From Bradyrhizobium sp. SSBR45G (GTDB lineage Bacteria > Pseudomonadota > Alphaproteobacteria > Rhizobiales > Xanthobacteraceae), in assembly GCF_030159255.1 (NCBI RefSeq), contig NZ_BSCT01000015.1:95897-159896 (forward strand): DNA of 64,000 bases, read 5' to 3'. Each line of letters starts with the position of its first letter. Position 1 is the stretch's first letter. The translations under genes were made by a program, and so were the position numbers. Below are positions 29,011 to 38,296 of this stretch, in pieces. The notes beneath the pieces were generated by a model. The model did not search any database. It was not told the DNA's origin and worked only from the letters and a program-made list of their open reading frames with translations.

Positions 29011-29463
29011 TCATTCCGAATCGGCGGCGGCGAACGATGGCAGGCTGCGCGCGAGCGTGCGGGCCGCGGCCATGCCCATCAACATGGCAATCACGAACAG
29101 GACGATCGCAGGCGAGCCGTAGCCAAGCGCCACGAAGGCCGGTCCCGGGCAGATGCCGGCGAGACCCCAGCCGATGCCGAAGAGGGCGGGGCCGATCACG
29201 ATCTTCCAGTCGAGCGGTTGCGAGGGCGGCACATGAAAGCGATCATCGAACATCGGACGCTTCCACCGGAAGATGGCGCGGAATCCCAGGAAGGTCACGG
29301 TGACCGCACCCGCCATCACGAACGCCAGGCTCGGATCCCAGCCGCCGGAACGGATGGCCGTCAGGTCGAGGAAGTCCAGCACCTTCTCAGGGTTGGACAT
29401 TCCCGACAGCAACAGTCCAAGACCAAACACGAGTCCGATGACGAACTGGGTCAGAATGGTCAT
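29011..29463 (-). CDS. YeeE/YedE half-transporter, second unit
   Basis: 150 residues with about four membrane helices. Contains LVFGLGLLLSGMSNPEKVLDFLD and the later GIGWGLAGICPGPAFVALG, whose Cys is the conserved sulfur-relay cysteine of the DUF6691/YeeE group. It likely forms with the preceding gene a complete thiosulfate or sulfane-sulfur transporter. It starts 8 bp after the upstream gene and ends 30 bp before the hydrolase start. Confidence 0.88.
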   Translation of the reverse strand: MTILTQFVIGLVFGLGLLLSGMSNPEKVLDFLDLTAIRSGGWDPSLAFVMAGAVTVTFLGFRAIFRWKRPMFDDRFHVPPSQPLDWKIVIGPALFGIGWGLAGICPGPAFVALGYGSPAIVLFVIAMLMGMAAARTLARSLPSFAAADSE

Positions 29464-29470
29464 CGCACCC

Positions 29471-29893
29471 TCACGCCATATGCCGCGCAAGGAAGGTCGT
29501 GGCGATCGCGGTGGCCATGAACACCAGCGTGGCCACCATTGACCGCCGTGACAGGCCGGCCAATCCGCACACCCCGTGGCCGGACGTACAGCCATTCCCC
29601 AGCACTGCGCCGAAGCCGACCAGCAGTCCGGCCAGCACCAGATCGATCGTGCCCGCCTCGAGCGTGAGGGGCGGCAGGCTGCCCGTCGCGAGCCGGACAA
29701 CAAGGGTGGCGGCCAGCAGGCCGAGGATGAACGCGAACCGCCCAGCGATTGCGCCGTCCCATGGCGGCAGCAGCCGCGCGGCAATTCCGCTGACCCCGGC
29801 CACCCGGCCGGTCAGGGCCATCATCATGACGGCGGAAACGCCGATGAGGGCGCCGCCGGTGAGCGCCGCAATGAATGTATGCTCGCTGATCAT
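29471..29893 (-). CDS. YeeE/YedE half-transporter, first unit
   Basis: 140 residues with about four membrane helices. The conserved block FGAVLGNGCTSGHGVCGLAG holds the two sulfur-handling cysteines of YeeE/YedE proteins. An upstream ATG at 29944 would add 17 hydrophilic residues and enter the divergent promoter; the ATG at 29893 (MISEHTF) is preferred. First gene of the operon repressed, by inference, by the divergent ArsR-type regulator. Confidence 0.87.
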   Translation of the reverse strand: MISEHTFIAALTGGALIGVSAVMMMALTGRVAGVSGIAARLLPPWDGAIAGRFAFILGLLAATLVVRLATGSLPPLTLEAGTIDLVLAGLLVGFGAVLGNGCTSGHGVCGLAGLSRRSMVATLVFMATAIATTFLARHMA

Positions 29894-29979
29894 CTCGTCC
29901 TGGTTCCTGGTCGCCCGCGCGTTGCCATCCGCTTTCATTTGCATTATTGCTTATATACGAAAATAGAGTAGTAACAATC

Positions 29980-30306
29980 ATGACAGCACGTGCCGGTCGC
30001 AAGCCCCAGGTCGCCTCCATGGCCCGCCTGGAAGACAAGGCGGAAGAGGCTGCTCGTCTGCTTACGGCGATGGCGAATCCGAAGCGGCTGATGGTGCTCT
30101 GCAACCTGATCGAAGGTGAACGCGCCGTCGGTGAATTGGCCGAGCAGGTCGGCTTGCGACAGGCGGCGTTGTCGCAGCACCTCGCCATGATGCGGGCGCT
30201 CGATCTGGTGGCAACGCGGCGCGACGGTCAGACCATCTATTACCGGCTGGCGAGCCACGAGGTCCGCGAGATTCTGCAGACCCTCTACCGGTTGTACTGC
30301 GCCTGA
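29980..30306 (+). CDS. SqrR/BigR-type persulfide-responsive repressor
   Basis: 108 residues, ArsR-type winged helix (NPKRLMVLCNLIEGE and GLRQAALSQHLAMMRAL). Counting from the ATG at 29980, cysteines fall at positions 41 and 107, the same positions as the dithiol pair of Rhodobacter SqrR that forms a tetrasulfide with persulfide. The gene is divergent from two sulfur transporters and an ETHE1-like hydrolase, as in BigR loci. Longer in-frame starts exist (29947) but would cover the promoter. Confidence 0.88.
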   Translation: MTARAGRKPQVASMARLEDKAEEAARLLTAMANPKRLMVLCNLIEGERAVGELAEQVGLRQAALSQHLAMMRALDLVATRRDGQTIYYRLASHEVREILQTLYRLYCA

Positions 30307-30837
30307 TCAGCGCGCGCTGCGCCACAGGCGGGTGAGCGGCCCGCCTGCGCCCAGGACCGGATCGGTTTTGGGCAGCGGCACATCCGGGATCATCTGCAAG
30401 GCACGTGCGTGGTTCTCCTTCGTCGGCCGTGTGATCTGCATCTTCGGTCCGGGTGGATAGGCGCCGACGATGCAGAAATCCTCGCTGGCCGAGAGGCATT
30501 GGTGTCCGGTGCCGGCCGGCAGGATGGCAATATCACCCGGCGACAGCTCCAGCTCGCGGCCCTGATCGCCGCCGAACCGGACCCGCGCCGTGCCACTGGC
30601 GACGCCAAGGGCCTCATGCACCGTCGCGTGATAGTGCAGGTAGTCGTAGACGCCGTTGCGCCACATGTCGCCCCAGCCGTTGCGGGCGAACAAGCGCTCG
30701 ATGGTTGCAGCCGGATCTGCGCGATCGAGGTCGGTGGCCCGCTTGTAGACCAGGAACGGCATGGGATTGTTGGGCACGATGCCGTCGTCAGCAAACATGA
30801 TGCTGATCGGTTCGGTGCTGCTTGCGACAGGCGCCAT
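30307..30837 (-). CDS. Cupin-domain protein
   Basis: 176 residues with a single cupin barrel: HYHATVHEALGVASG near residue 68 supplies metal ligands and SPGDIAILPAGTGHQCLS near 97 the second motif. Enzymatic or sensory role is unknown; similar proteins are annotated only as cupins. GGGAGG precedes the ATG by 5 bp. It ends directly against the SqrR/BigR-type gene from the opposite strand. Confidence 0.82.
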   Translation of the reverse strand: MAPVASSTEPISIMFADDGIVPNNPMPFLVYKRATDLDRADPAATIERLFARNGWGDMWRNGVYDYLHYHATVHEALGVASGTARVRFGGDQGRELELSPGDIAILPAGTGHQCLSASEDFCIVGAYPPGPKMQITRPTKENHARALQMIPDVPLPKTDPVLGAGGPLTRLWRSAR

Positions 30838-31044
30838 GGAGCCTCCCGACGGATGGGGTCATCGTCTGAACACGGTGGCCACCGCGAAGGTTCCAGGGAC
30901 CACCGAACGATCCTGGAGCAGCCTCCTCGCAACGAAGCTCGTTGCCGCGGCTGGATTGCCGAGCGCGGGCATAGACGACCCTGCTGAAGATGCGGCCCGC
31001 GGCGCACCCGCCGATTGACACATCCGGCTCCGCTGAATAGCATC

Positions 31045-31059
31045 CTTACAATAAGTAAG
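31045..31059. promoter_or_regulatory. Palindrome upstream of the ROK regulator
   Basis: CTTAC (31045-31049) and GTAAG (31055-31059) form a 5-bp inverted repeat with a 5-bp centre, 20 bp before the GTG start. Possible autoregulatory operator. Confidence 0.35.
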
Positions 31060-31078
31060 AATGAGCGGGGAGGGCGGC

Positions 31079-32248
31079 GTGCGGCTCATTCGCAGTCGGC
31101 ACGATACGAGATCTGCAATCCTTGGTTACCTCTGGTGCTCCGGGGGCTCTTTCCGGCCGGATCTGGCGCAGGGGGTTGCGCTCACCGAGGCCAGCATCTC
31201 GCGCATCATCAGCGATCTGAAGTCCGAGGGCGTGATCCAGGAGACCCGGCGGGCGGCGCCCTATCGCGGCGGCCCGAGCCTGTTCATCACCTTGAGCAAC
31301 CAGATCTCCGTCGCTGCGATCGAAATCTCCAACAACCGTCTCTATTCCGCCGTTGGCACGCTGGCCGGCGACACGCTGTATGCGGAGCAATACGACTTGG
31401 CCGATGGCCTGGGCGCCGCCGATGTCGATGCGACGGTGACCCGGGCCGTCTGTGACCTCGCGGCCTGGGCTACACCGCGCGGTATCGCGCTGGAGCAATT
31501 GGCGGTCTCGATTCCGGGCTACGACCCCGATCTGCGCGCCAGCCCCATCGTTGCGCTGGATGTCCCCGCGCTTGCCGATCTCTGCCAGCGCAAGCTGCCG
31601 GAAACGCCGGCGCGATGGACCAATTCGATGGTCGCTCGCGCCGTGGGCCACCGGCTGCAGATGGGCACGGGTGTGCTCGGCGGGTCGTATTTCTTCGTCT
31701 TCGTCGGCCATGGTGTCGGCGCCGCCATCGTCGACGAACTTGCCGAAAGCGGCGATGTCGAGACCTGCGAAATCGGCCACGTGGTGATCGACCCCTCCGG
31801 CGGCCGGTGCCGCTGCGGGCACGCCGGCTGCCTCGAAACCCATGTGTCGACCGTGGCGCTGGCGGACATTCTGAAGGTGCCGGAAAGTGACCTGATTGGC
31901 CGCGGCGATCGCTGGCCTGATGACTATCGCATCTCCGCGGAAGCGAGAGCGGCGATCCGGATGCGCCTCGGCAGGCTGGGCCTTGCGATCGGCAACGCGC
32001 TCAATCTCAACCGCCAGCGCAACGTCGTCATTGCCGGATGGCCGGGGGCTCTGCCCGCCGATGATCGCGCGGTCGTCTTGGAGGCCATCGGCCAGTCGCG
32101 CCTGGGCGGTCTGCAACGCGTCGCGCTCACCTTCTCCAATGCGAGCCTGGGCCGCGAACCCGTCTCAGGACTGGCGCTCGCCGCCTTCTCGTTCATCCGG
32201 CGCAGCGGCGAGCGTCGTGCGCGGGGACGGCAATTGATCTCGAGTTGA
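31079..32248 (+). CDS. ROK-family transcriptional regulator
   Basis: 389 residues. N-terminal winged helix (about residues 5-60, LTEASISRIISDLKSEGVI) and a ROK sugar-kinase fold. The zinc motif CRCGHAGCLE lies near residue 245. The ATP/sugar motif is weak, typical of a repressor rather than a kinase. GTG at 31079 has the strong site GGGGAGGG; an in-frame ATG at 31061 lacks one. The next gene, a peptide-type binding protein 43 bp on, may be its target. Confidence 0.85.
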   Translation: MRLIRSRHDTRSAILGYLWCSGGSFRPDLAQGVALTEASISRIISDLKSEGVIQETRRAAPYRGGPSLFITLSNQISVAAIEISNNRLYSAVGTLAGDTLYAEQYDLADGLGAADVDATVTRAVCDLAAWATPRGIALEQLAVSIPGYDPDLRASPIVALDVPALADLCQRKLPETPARWTNSMVARAVGHRLQMGTGVLGGSYFFVFVGHGVGAAIVDELAESGDVETCEIGHVVIDPSGGRCRCGHAGCLETHVSTVALADILKVPESDLIGRGDRWPDDYRISAEARAAIRMRLGRLGLAIGNALNLNRQRNVVIAGWPGALPADDRAVVLEAIGQSRLGGLQRVALTFSNASLGREPVSGLALAAFSFIRRSGERRARGRQLISS

Positions 32249-32291
32249 CACACGTCGGCACTCTTCACGTCCGACGATCATGGAGGGAATG

Positions 32292-33878
32292 ATGAAACGA
32301 CGCCAAGTTCTGATCGGCCGAGCCCTGGCAGGCGCTGTGCTCTGCCTGACCGCTGCTTTGCCGGCGACGCTCGCGCGCGCGGAAACCGTGCTGAAGGTGA
32401 AGCCGTCGGGAGATCTCAAGGTGCTCGATCCGACCATTGCCGCGGATTCGATCGCGCGCAATTTCGGCTACATGATCTACGACACGCTGTTCACGGTCGA
32501 CGACAAGCTCCAGGTCAAGCCGCAGATGGTGGACAGCTGGACCAATTCCGCGGACCGCAAGCTGTGGACCTTCAAGCTGCGCGACGGGCTGAAGTTCGGC
32601 GATGGGCAGAGCGTGACGCCGGATGACGTCGTGGCCTCGCTCAAGCGCTGGAGCCAGACCGATGCGATGGGGCAGATGCTGAATGCCCATGGCGCGTCAT
32701 GGGAGGTCGTCGACGCCAAGACCTTCACGCTGACCTTGAAGGAACCATGGGGCTTCGTGCTCGACGCGCTCGCCAAGCCGGGCGCGCCGGTGCCCTTCAT
32801 CGTTCCGGCCAAGGTCATTGCCAGCACCGCGGCGGGTCAGCCGCTCGCGGACCAGACCGGATCGGGCCCCTTCATCTTCAAGAAGGATGAATGGGTGCCG
32901 GGCTCCAAGCTGGTGTTCCTCAAGAACCCGCATTACGTGCCTCGCGCCGAACCACCGTCGGGCCTCGCCGGCGGCAAGGTCGTCAAGTTCGACCGCGTCG
33001 AATGGCTGATCATTCCCGACCAGCAGACCGCGCTCGACGCGCTGAAGAAGGGCGAGCTCGATATCGCCGAGGACATTCCGACCGATCTCGTTCCGGTGGC
33101 GAAGGCCGGCAAGAACGTGGTCGTCTCCAACCAGGACGAGATCGGCGTAGCGCAGCAGATCCGCCTGAACTCGACCCAGCCGCCATTCGACAATCCCGCC
33201 ATTCGCAAGGCCGCGCTGCTTGCCGTGAACCCGAAGGACTATATCGAGGCCTGGGGCGGCGGTGAGGGCGGGGCGATCAAGGCCTGCAAGTCGTTCTACA
33301 TCTGCTCCTCGCCCTACTACACGGAAGCCGGCTTCCCGTCGTTCGACCTGGAGAAGGCGAAGACGCTGCTGCGCGAGAGCGGCTATGACGGCACGCCGGT
33401 CGTGATCCTCGACGCCTCGGAGAATGCGCAGATCCATCCCGCGAGCCTCGTCGCCGAGCAGCAGCTCAAGGCGGCCGGCTTCAAGGTCGACGTCCAGGCG
33501 ATGGACTGGGCGACGGTGGTGAGCCGCCGGACCAAGAAAGAGCCGGTAGGGCAGGGCGGCTGGTCGATCTTCATCTCCGGCCCCGGCGGTCTCGACATGA
33601 TGCTGCCGATCAGCCATCTCGGGCTGCGCTCGAACTGCGAGAAGGCGTGGTTCGGCTGGCCGTGCGATGCCGAGATCGAGAAGCTGCGCGGCGCCTTCGG
33701 CGATTCCGCCGACATCGCCGAGCGCAAGGCGCTGGCCGAGCAGATCCAACTGCGCGCCGTGCAGACGGTGCCGTACATCCCGATCGCCGTGGCCTATCAG
33801 TTCCGCGCCGCGCGCGCCGACCTGACCGGCATCCTCAATCCACCTGCGCCGGTGTACTGGAACGTCGCCCGCAAGTGA
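32292..33878 (+). CDS. ABC transporter solute-binding protein, family 5
   Basis: 528 residues. Signal peptide of about 26 residues ends LARA. The mature protein has the family 5 layout, with LRDGLKFGDGQSVTPDDV near residue 95, like DppA/OppA for peptides or other small solutes. The ATG at 32292 is 6 bp after GGAGGG; ATG codons at 32280 and 32289 are in frame but less well placed. No permease or ATPase genes follow: the next gene is on the opposite strand, so it must use transport subunits encoded elsewhere. Confidence 0.88.
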   Translation: MKRRQVLIGRALAGAVLCLTAALPATLARAETVLKVKPSGDLKVLDPTIAADSIARNFGYMIYDTLFTVDDKLQVKPQMVDSWTNSADRKLWTFKLRDGLKFGDGQSVTPDDVVASLKRWSQTDAMGQMLNAHGASWEVVDAKTFTLTLKEPWGFVLDALAKPGAPVPFIVPAKVIASTAAGQPLADQTGSGPFIFKKDEWVPGSKLVFLKNPHYVPRAEPPSGLAGGKVVKFDRVEWLIIPDQQTALDALKKGELDIAEDIPTDLVPVAKAGKNVVVSNQDEIGVAQQIRLNSTQPPFDNPAIRKAALLAVNPKDYIEAWGGGEGGAIKACKSFYICSSPYYTEAGFPSFDLEKAKTLLRESGYDGTPVVILDASENAQIHPASLVAEQQLKAAGFKVDVQAMDWATVVSRRTKKEPVGQGGWSIFISGPGGLDMMLPISHLGLRSNCEKAWFGWPCDAEIEKLRGAFGDSADIAERKALAEQIQLRAVQTVPYIPIAVAYQFRAARADLTGILNPPAPVYWNVARK

Positions 33879-33890
33879 GGCTCCGCCGAG

Positions 33891-34385
33891 CTAGGCCTTC
33901 GGCAGCTCGAACACCAGGCAGGTCGTCGTGGCATGCGCCAGCAGGCGGCCTTGCGAATCGGTGATGCGTGCTTCGGCCGTCGCGGCGCGGCGGCCGAAGG
34001 ACAGCGTCTTGCCTTCGGTCCTCACCGTGCCGGTCGTGTCCGTCATCGCCTTGATGAAGGAGATCTTGAACTCCAGCGTGGTGTAGCCGCTGCCCTTCGG
34101 GCACATCGTCTGAACGGCAAGCCCCATGGCCGAATCCAGCAGGATCGCGGCGTAGCCGCCATGCACCGAGCCGATCGGGTTGTAGTGCCGCAATCCCGGC
34201 ACGCTGTGCATCACGACATGGCCGGCCTCGGCGGTGCAATCGAACGGCTGGACGAACTGCATGATCGGCGGCTGCGGCAGGGTGTCTGCGAAAACGCCCC
34301 GCACGAAATCGAGCCCGGGCATCGACGCTAGCACCGACAGCGGCACCACGCCGAACTCCCTCCCGTCTGCAATCCTGTCGTTCAT
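33891..34385 (-). CDS. PaaI-type hotdog thioesterase
   Basis: 164 residues, hotdog fold. The motif GSVHGGYAAILLDSAMGLAV near residue 72 is the PaaI-type active site, with the catalytic Asp and the HGG turn. It hydrolyses acyl- or aryl-CoA thioesters; substrate unknown. It is convergent with the solute-binding protein and followed upstream by carA on the same strand. Confidence 0.88.
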   Translation of the reverse strand: MNDRIADGREFGVVPLSVLASMPGLDFVRGVFADTLPQPPIMQFVQPFDCTAEAGHVVMHSVPGLRHYNPIGSVHGGYAAILLDSAMGLAVQTMCPKGSGYTTLEFKISFIKAMTDTTGTVRTEGKTLSFGRRAATAEARITDSQGRLLAHATTTCLVFELPKA

Positions 34386-34471
34386 ACCGGTCTCCTAAAG
34401 GAATGATGGTTATCATACAATGAAGCGAGCCGCAGAGCGAGTCCCCGGCCGATCCGACGCATCACAAGAAA

Positions 34472-34499
34472 ATGCCCGGGACGCGGCCCGGGCATTCGA
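34472..34499 (-). terminator. Terminator of carA
   Basis: On the minus strand ATGCCCGGG, loop CCGCGT and CCCGGGCAT are followed by TTTCTT. The hairpin begins about 20 bp after the carA stop. Confidence 0.8.
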
Positions 34500-34519
34500 T
34501 GTCGATCAGGCGTTCGGCC

Positions 34520-35716
34520 TCAGGCCGCGCTGCGCTTCTTCTCGCGCATCAGCTCGGCGAAGCGCTGGAATAGATAGTGCGAGTCGCGCGGGCCGGGCGA
34601 GGCTTCCGGGTGGTACTGCACCGAGAACACCGGCTTGCCCTCCAGCGCGATGCCGCAGTTGGAGCCGTCGAACAGCGAGATGTGGGTCTGCGTCGCGCCT
34701 GACGGCAGCGTGTCCTGGTCGACCGCGAAGCCGTGGTTCATCGAGGTGATCTCGACCTTGCCGGTGGTCTCGTCCTTGACCGGATGGTTGGCGCCGTGAT
34801 GGCCCTGGTGCATCTTCTTGGTCTTGGCGCCGACCGCGAGGCCGAGCATCTGATGGCCGAGGCAGATGCCGAAGGTCGGCGTGCCCGAGGCGATCACCTG
34901 CTGGATGACCGGCACGGCATATTTGCCGGTCGCGGCCGGATCGCCCGGACCGTTCGAGAGGAACACGCCATCCGGCTTCAGCGCCATGATGTCCTCGGCC
35001 GAGGTCGTCGCCGGCACCACCGTGATCTTGCAGCCGACGCCGGCGAGCAGGCGCAGGATGTTGCGCTTGATGCCGTAGTCGATCGCGACGACGTTGAACT
35101 CCGGCTGGGCCTGCTGGCCGAAGCCCTCGTTCCACACCCAGGGGGTCTCGTCCCAGCTGAAACGCTGCGCCGAGGTGACCATCGGCACAAGGTCCATGCC
35201 CTCGAGGCCCGGCCATTCCCGCGCCTGCTTCTTCAGGGCATCGAGATCGAATTTGCCGTCCTTGGCGTGAGCGATCACGGCGTTCGGCATGCCCTTGGAG
35301 CGGATCAGCGCGGTCAAAGCGCGGGTGTCGATGCCCGACAGCCCGATGATGCCACGGGCGCGCAGCCACTGGTCGAGATGGCGGCTGGCGCGGTAGTTCG
35401 ACGGGTCGGTGATCGCGGTGCGCAGGATCACCCCACGCGCGCCCGGCGTCGCCGCCATGTTCACCGTCTCGATATCCTCGTCGTTGGTGCCGACATTGCC
35501 GATATGCGGGAAGGTAAAGGTGATGAGCTGCCCGGCATAGGACGGATCCGTCAGGATCTCCTCATAGCCGGTCATTGCGGTGTTGAAGCAGACCTCGCCC
35601 ACGGCATGGCCTTCGGCGCCGAGGCCGTAGCCTTCCAGCACCGTTCCATCGGCGAGCACGAGGAGCGCGGTCGGTTTATGGTCCGGCCAGGCGGCGTCAG
35701 TATCGATGTGTGTCAT
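34520..35716 (-). CDS. carA: Carbamoyl-phosphate synthase small subunit
   Basis: Glutamine amidotransferase subunit that feeds ammonia to CarB. 398 residues. The N-terminal CPSase domain is followed by a class I glutaminase domain: nucleophile elbow FGICLGHQMLGLAVG near residue 275 and the His-Glu pair in VQYHPEASPGP near residue 368. Monocistronic with its own terminator, 10 kb from carB. Confidence 0.96.
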   Translation of the reverse strand: MTHIDTDAAWPDHKPTALLVLADGTVLEGYGLGAEGHAVGEVCFNTAMTGYEEILTDPSYAGQLITFTFPHIGNVGTNDEDIETVNMAATPGARGVILRTAITDPSNYRASRHLDQWLRARGIIGLSGIDTRALTALIRSKGMPNAVIAHAKDGKFDLDALKKQAREWPGLEGMDLVPMVTSAQRFSWDETPWVWNEGFGQQAQPEFNVVAIDYGIKRNILRLLAGVGCKITVVPATTSAEDIMALKPDGVFLSNGPGDPAATGKYAVPVIQQVIASGTPTFGICLGHQMLGLAVGAKTKKMHQGHHGANHPVKDETTGKVEITSMNHGFAVDQDTLPSGATQTHISLFDGSNCGIALEGKPVFSVQYHPEASPGPRDSHYLFQRFAELMREKKRSAA

Positions 35717-35908
35717 GAGGCTCCTACATAGTGGGGCGAGGGCCCGGCGTCAAAGCGGGAAGCGGCCGATTCACACGCGATTTCGGTCAATTTGGGCTGA
35801 GATCGCCGCCGTTTCCGCGCCTCGGACCGGAACGGATGCGGAACCGAGTTGTCTCAAGGGGACGAACCGCCTAGACCAGCCGCCAACCGAATTTGAGAGG
35901 ACGAGACC

Positions 35909-36364
35909 ATGCTGCGCGACGACATCAACACTGCGGTCAAGGAGGCCATGAAGGCCAAGGACGAGCGCAAGCTGTCCACCCTTCGCATGGTCAATTCGAC
36001 CCTGAAGAACGCCGACATCGCCGCCCGCGGCGAGGGCAAGCCGCCGCTCGAGGACACCGACGTGCTCGCGCTGCTGCAGAAGATGATCAAGCAGCGCCAG
36101 GAATCGGTCGAGCTGTATGAGAAGGGCGGCCGCGCCGAGCTCGCCGCCGCCGAGCGCGAGGAGATCGCGGTGATCTCCGCCTATCTGCCGAAGCAGATGA
36201 GCGACGACGAGGTGAAGTCGGCCATCTCAGCCGCCGTCACCGAGACCGGCGCCGCCGGCATGAAGGACATGGGCAAGGTCATCGCCGCGCTGAAGGCCAA
36301 GTACACGGGACAGATGGACTTTGCGAAGGCCAGCGCGCTGGTGAAGGCGGCGCTGTCCGGCTGA
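35909..36364 (+). CDS. GatB/YqeY-domain protein
   Basis: 151 residues, full-length YqeY family. Domain begins MLRDDINTAVKEAMKAKDE and contains LRMVNSTLKNADIAA and a C-terminal helical bundle related to the tail of GatB, which binds tRNA in amidotransferases. Exact role unknown; a link to tRNA is by homology. In proteobacteria this gene often lies near carA or dnaG/rpoD. Here carA is divergent on one side; dnaG-rpoD lie 12 kb away. Confidence 0.93.
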   Translation: MLRDDINTAVKEAMKAKDERKLSTLRMVNSTLKNADIAARGEGKPPLEDTDVLALLQKMIKQRQESVELYEKGGRAELAAAEREEIAVISAYLPKQMSDDEVKSAISAAVTETGAAGMKDMGKVIAALKAKYTGQMDFAKASALVKAALSG

Positions 36365-36408
36365 GCTGCTGCCGCTGAGTCACGACAAGCGCCCCGCTCA
36401 CACGGTGC

Positions 36409-36567
36409 GCTCCCTCTCCCCGTTCTTACGGGGGCGCGACGAGCTTCGCTCGCGCTGAGAGGGTTGGGGTGAGGGGCAGCCACACGCACGGACCGTGCGG
36501 AGAGCCCCCCTCACCCGGATTGCATCTGTCGATGCAATCCGACCTCTCCCCGCAAGCGGGGAGAGGT
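36409..36567 (+). repeat. Composite intergenic repeat, left copy
   Basis: Two adjacent units: A (36409-36485, with the GTTCTTACGGGGGCGCGACG core) and B (36505-36567, containing GGATTGCATCTGTCGATGCAATCC and a palindrome ACCTCTCCCCGC/GCGGGGAGAGGT). The same pair returns inverted at 38297-38463. Typical of Bradyrhizobium intergenic palindromes. Confidence 0.85.
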
Positions 36568-36649
36568 GAGCGCCACGAGCGTCGAATGCAATGCGCGACC
36601 TCGCGAGCGCCGCGCTTGAACAAACAACCGAGAGGGAAAAACCTCCACC

Positions 36650-38257
36650 ATGCTCAAGGAAACGTCCGACTACGACCAGCTCACTCGCGATTTCCGCTGG
36701 GACATCCCGGCGCAGTTCAACATCGCGGTCGCGACCTGCGATCGCCACGCCGACGGCTCGGGGCGGCTGGCGCTGATCGTCGTCGAGGAGGATGGAGCCG
36801 CGCGCCGCGTGTTATTCGACGAACTGCACGATTATTCCTGCCGCTTCGCCAATGTGCTGAAGGCCGACGGCCTCGCGCAGGGCGACCGCGTCGCGGTGTT
36901 CCTGTCGCAGTCGCTGGAGCTGCCGATCGTCCATCTCGCGGCGTTCCGCGCGGGCCTCGTCTCGGTGCCGCTGTTCACGCTGTTCGGCGAGGACGCGCTG
37001 CAATTCCGCCTGCAGAACTCCGGCGCCAAGGTCGTGGTCACCGACGCGACGGGCTTCGCCAAGCTTGCCCGCATTCGCGACCAACTGCCCGAGCTCAAGA
37101 CGATCTACGTCACCGACGGCGAAGGCAGCGGCGCCGTGCCGTTCTGGCCGACGCTGGAGCGCGCGCCCGCTCGATTCCCCACCGCCGTCACCTCGAGCGA
37201 CGATCCCGCGATCATCATCTACACCTCCGGCACGACCGGAAATCCCAAAGGCGCGCTGCACGCGCATCGCGTGCTGCTCGGCCACTTGCCCAATGTCGAG
37301 ATGGTGCACGGCTTCCTGCCCAAGCCGGGTGACGTGATGTGGACACCGGCGGACTGGGCCTGGATCGGCGGCCTGTTCGATGCGCTGTTTCCGGCCTGGT
37401 ATCACGCCGTGCCGGTGATCGGCTATCGCGCCCGGAAGTTCGTGCCGCAGGCCGCGATGCAGCTGATGGCGGACTACAAGGTCCGCAACGTCTTCCTGCC
37501 ACCGACCGCGTTGAAACTGATGCGGCAGGCCAACGTCAGGCATGAGGGCGTCAGGCTTCGCAGCATCCTCACCGGCGGCGAGTCGCTCGGTGCCGAGCTG
37601 CTCGACTGGGTGCGCGCGACCTTCGGCATCGATGCGCACGAGATCTACGGCCAGACCGAATGCAATCTCGTCGTCGGCAACAACGCAAAGCTGTTTCCGA
37701 TCCGGCCGGGCTCGATGGGCAAGGCCACGCCGGGCTTCGAGGTGCTGATCGTCAACGACAAGGGCGAGGAGCTGCCGCGCGGCACCCGGGGCATCATCGG
37801 CGTACGCCAGCCCAATCCCTGCACCATGATCGAATATTGGCGCAATCCCGAGGCGACGCGGACGAAGTTCGCCGGCGACGTGCTGCTGACCGGCGATCTC
37901 GGCACCCAGGATGCAGATGGCTATTTCTGGTATGCGAGCCGCGAGGACGACGTCATCACTTCGGCCGGCTATCGCATCGGCCCGGCCGAGATCGAGGACA
38001 CGCTGCTCAAGCATCCCGCCGTGGCGCTCGCCGCCGTCGTCGGCATTCCCGATCCCGTGCGCACCGAAGCCGTCAAGGCCTGGATCGTGTTGCGCCCGGG
38101 TTTCGTTGCAAATGACACGCTATCGCGAGAGATCCAGGACTTCGTCAAGGTGAAGCTCGCCGCGCATGAATATCCGCGCCACGTCGAGTTCACCGACAGC
38201 CTGCCGATGACGGCCACTGGCAAGGTGCTGCGGCGCGAGTTGCGGGCGCGGGGGTAG
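36650..38257 (+). CDS. AMP-forming acyl-CoA synthetase
   Basis: 535 residues, acyl/aryl-CoA synthetase of the medium-chain (ACSM-like) type. The AMP-binding motif YTSGTTGNPKGALHAHR is near residue 187, EIYGQTECN near 330, and the C-terminal lysine motif region TATGKVLRRELR ends the protein. It activates a carboxylic acid with ATP and CoA; chain length cannot be fixed. The gene lies between large inverted repeats at 36409 and 38297. Confidence 0.92.
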   Translation: MLKETSDYDQLTRDFRWDIPAQFNIAVATCDRHADGSGRLALIVVEEDGAARRVLFDELHDYSCRFANVLKADGLAQGDRVAVFLSQSLELPIVHLAAFRAGLVSVPLFTLFGEDALQFRLQNSGAKVVVTDATGFAKLARIRDQLPELKTIYVTDGEGSGAVPFWPTLERAPARFPTAVTSSDDPAIIIYTSGTTGNPKGALHAHRVLLGHLPNVEMVHGFLPKPGDVMWTPADWAWIGGLFDALFPAWYHAVPVIGYRARKFVPQAAMQLMADYKVRNVFLPPTALKLMRQANVRHEGVRLRSILTGGESLGAELLDWVRATFGIDAHEIYGQTECNLVVGNNAKLFPIRPGSMGKATPGFEVLIVNDKGEELPRGTRGIIGVRQPNPCTMIEYWRNPEATRTKFAGDVLLTGDLGTQDADGYFWYASREDDVITSAGYRIGPAEIEDTLLKHPAVALAAVVGIPDPVRTEAVKAWIVLRPGFVANDTLSREIQDFVKVKLAAHEYPRHVEFTDSLPMTATGKVLRRELRARG

Positions 38258-38296
38258 GGCACGCTCCCGTTTGAGGCGCGATCGCGCGGCTTGCGT

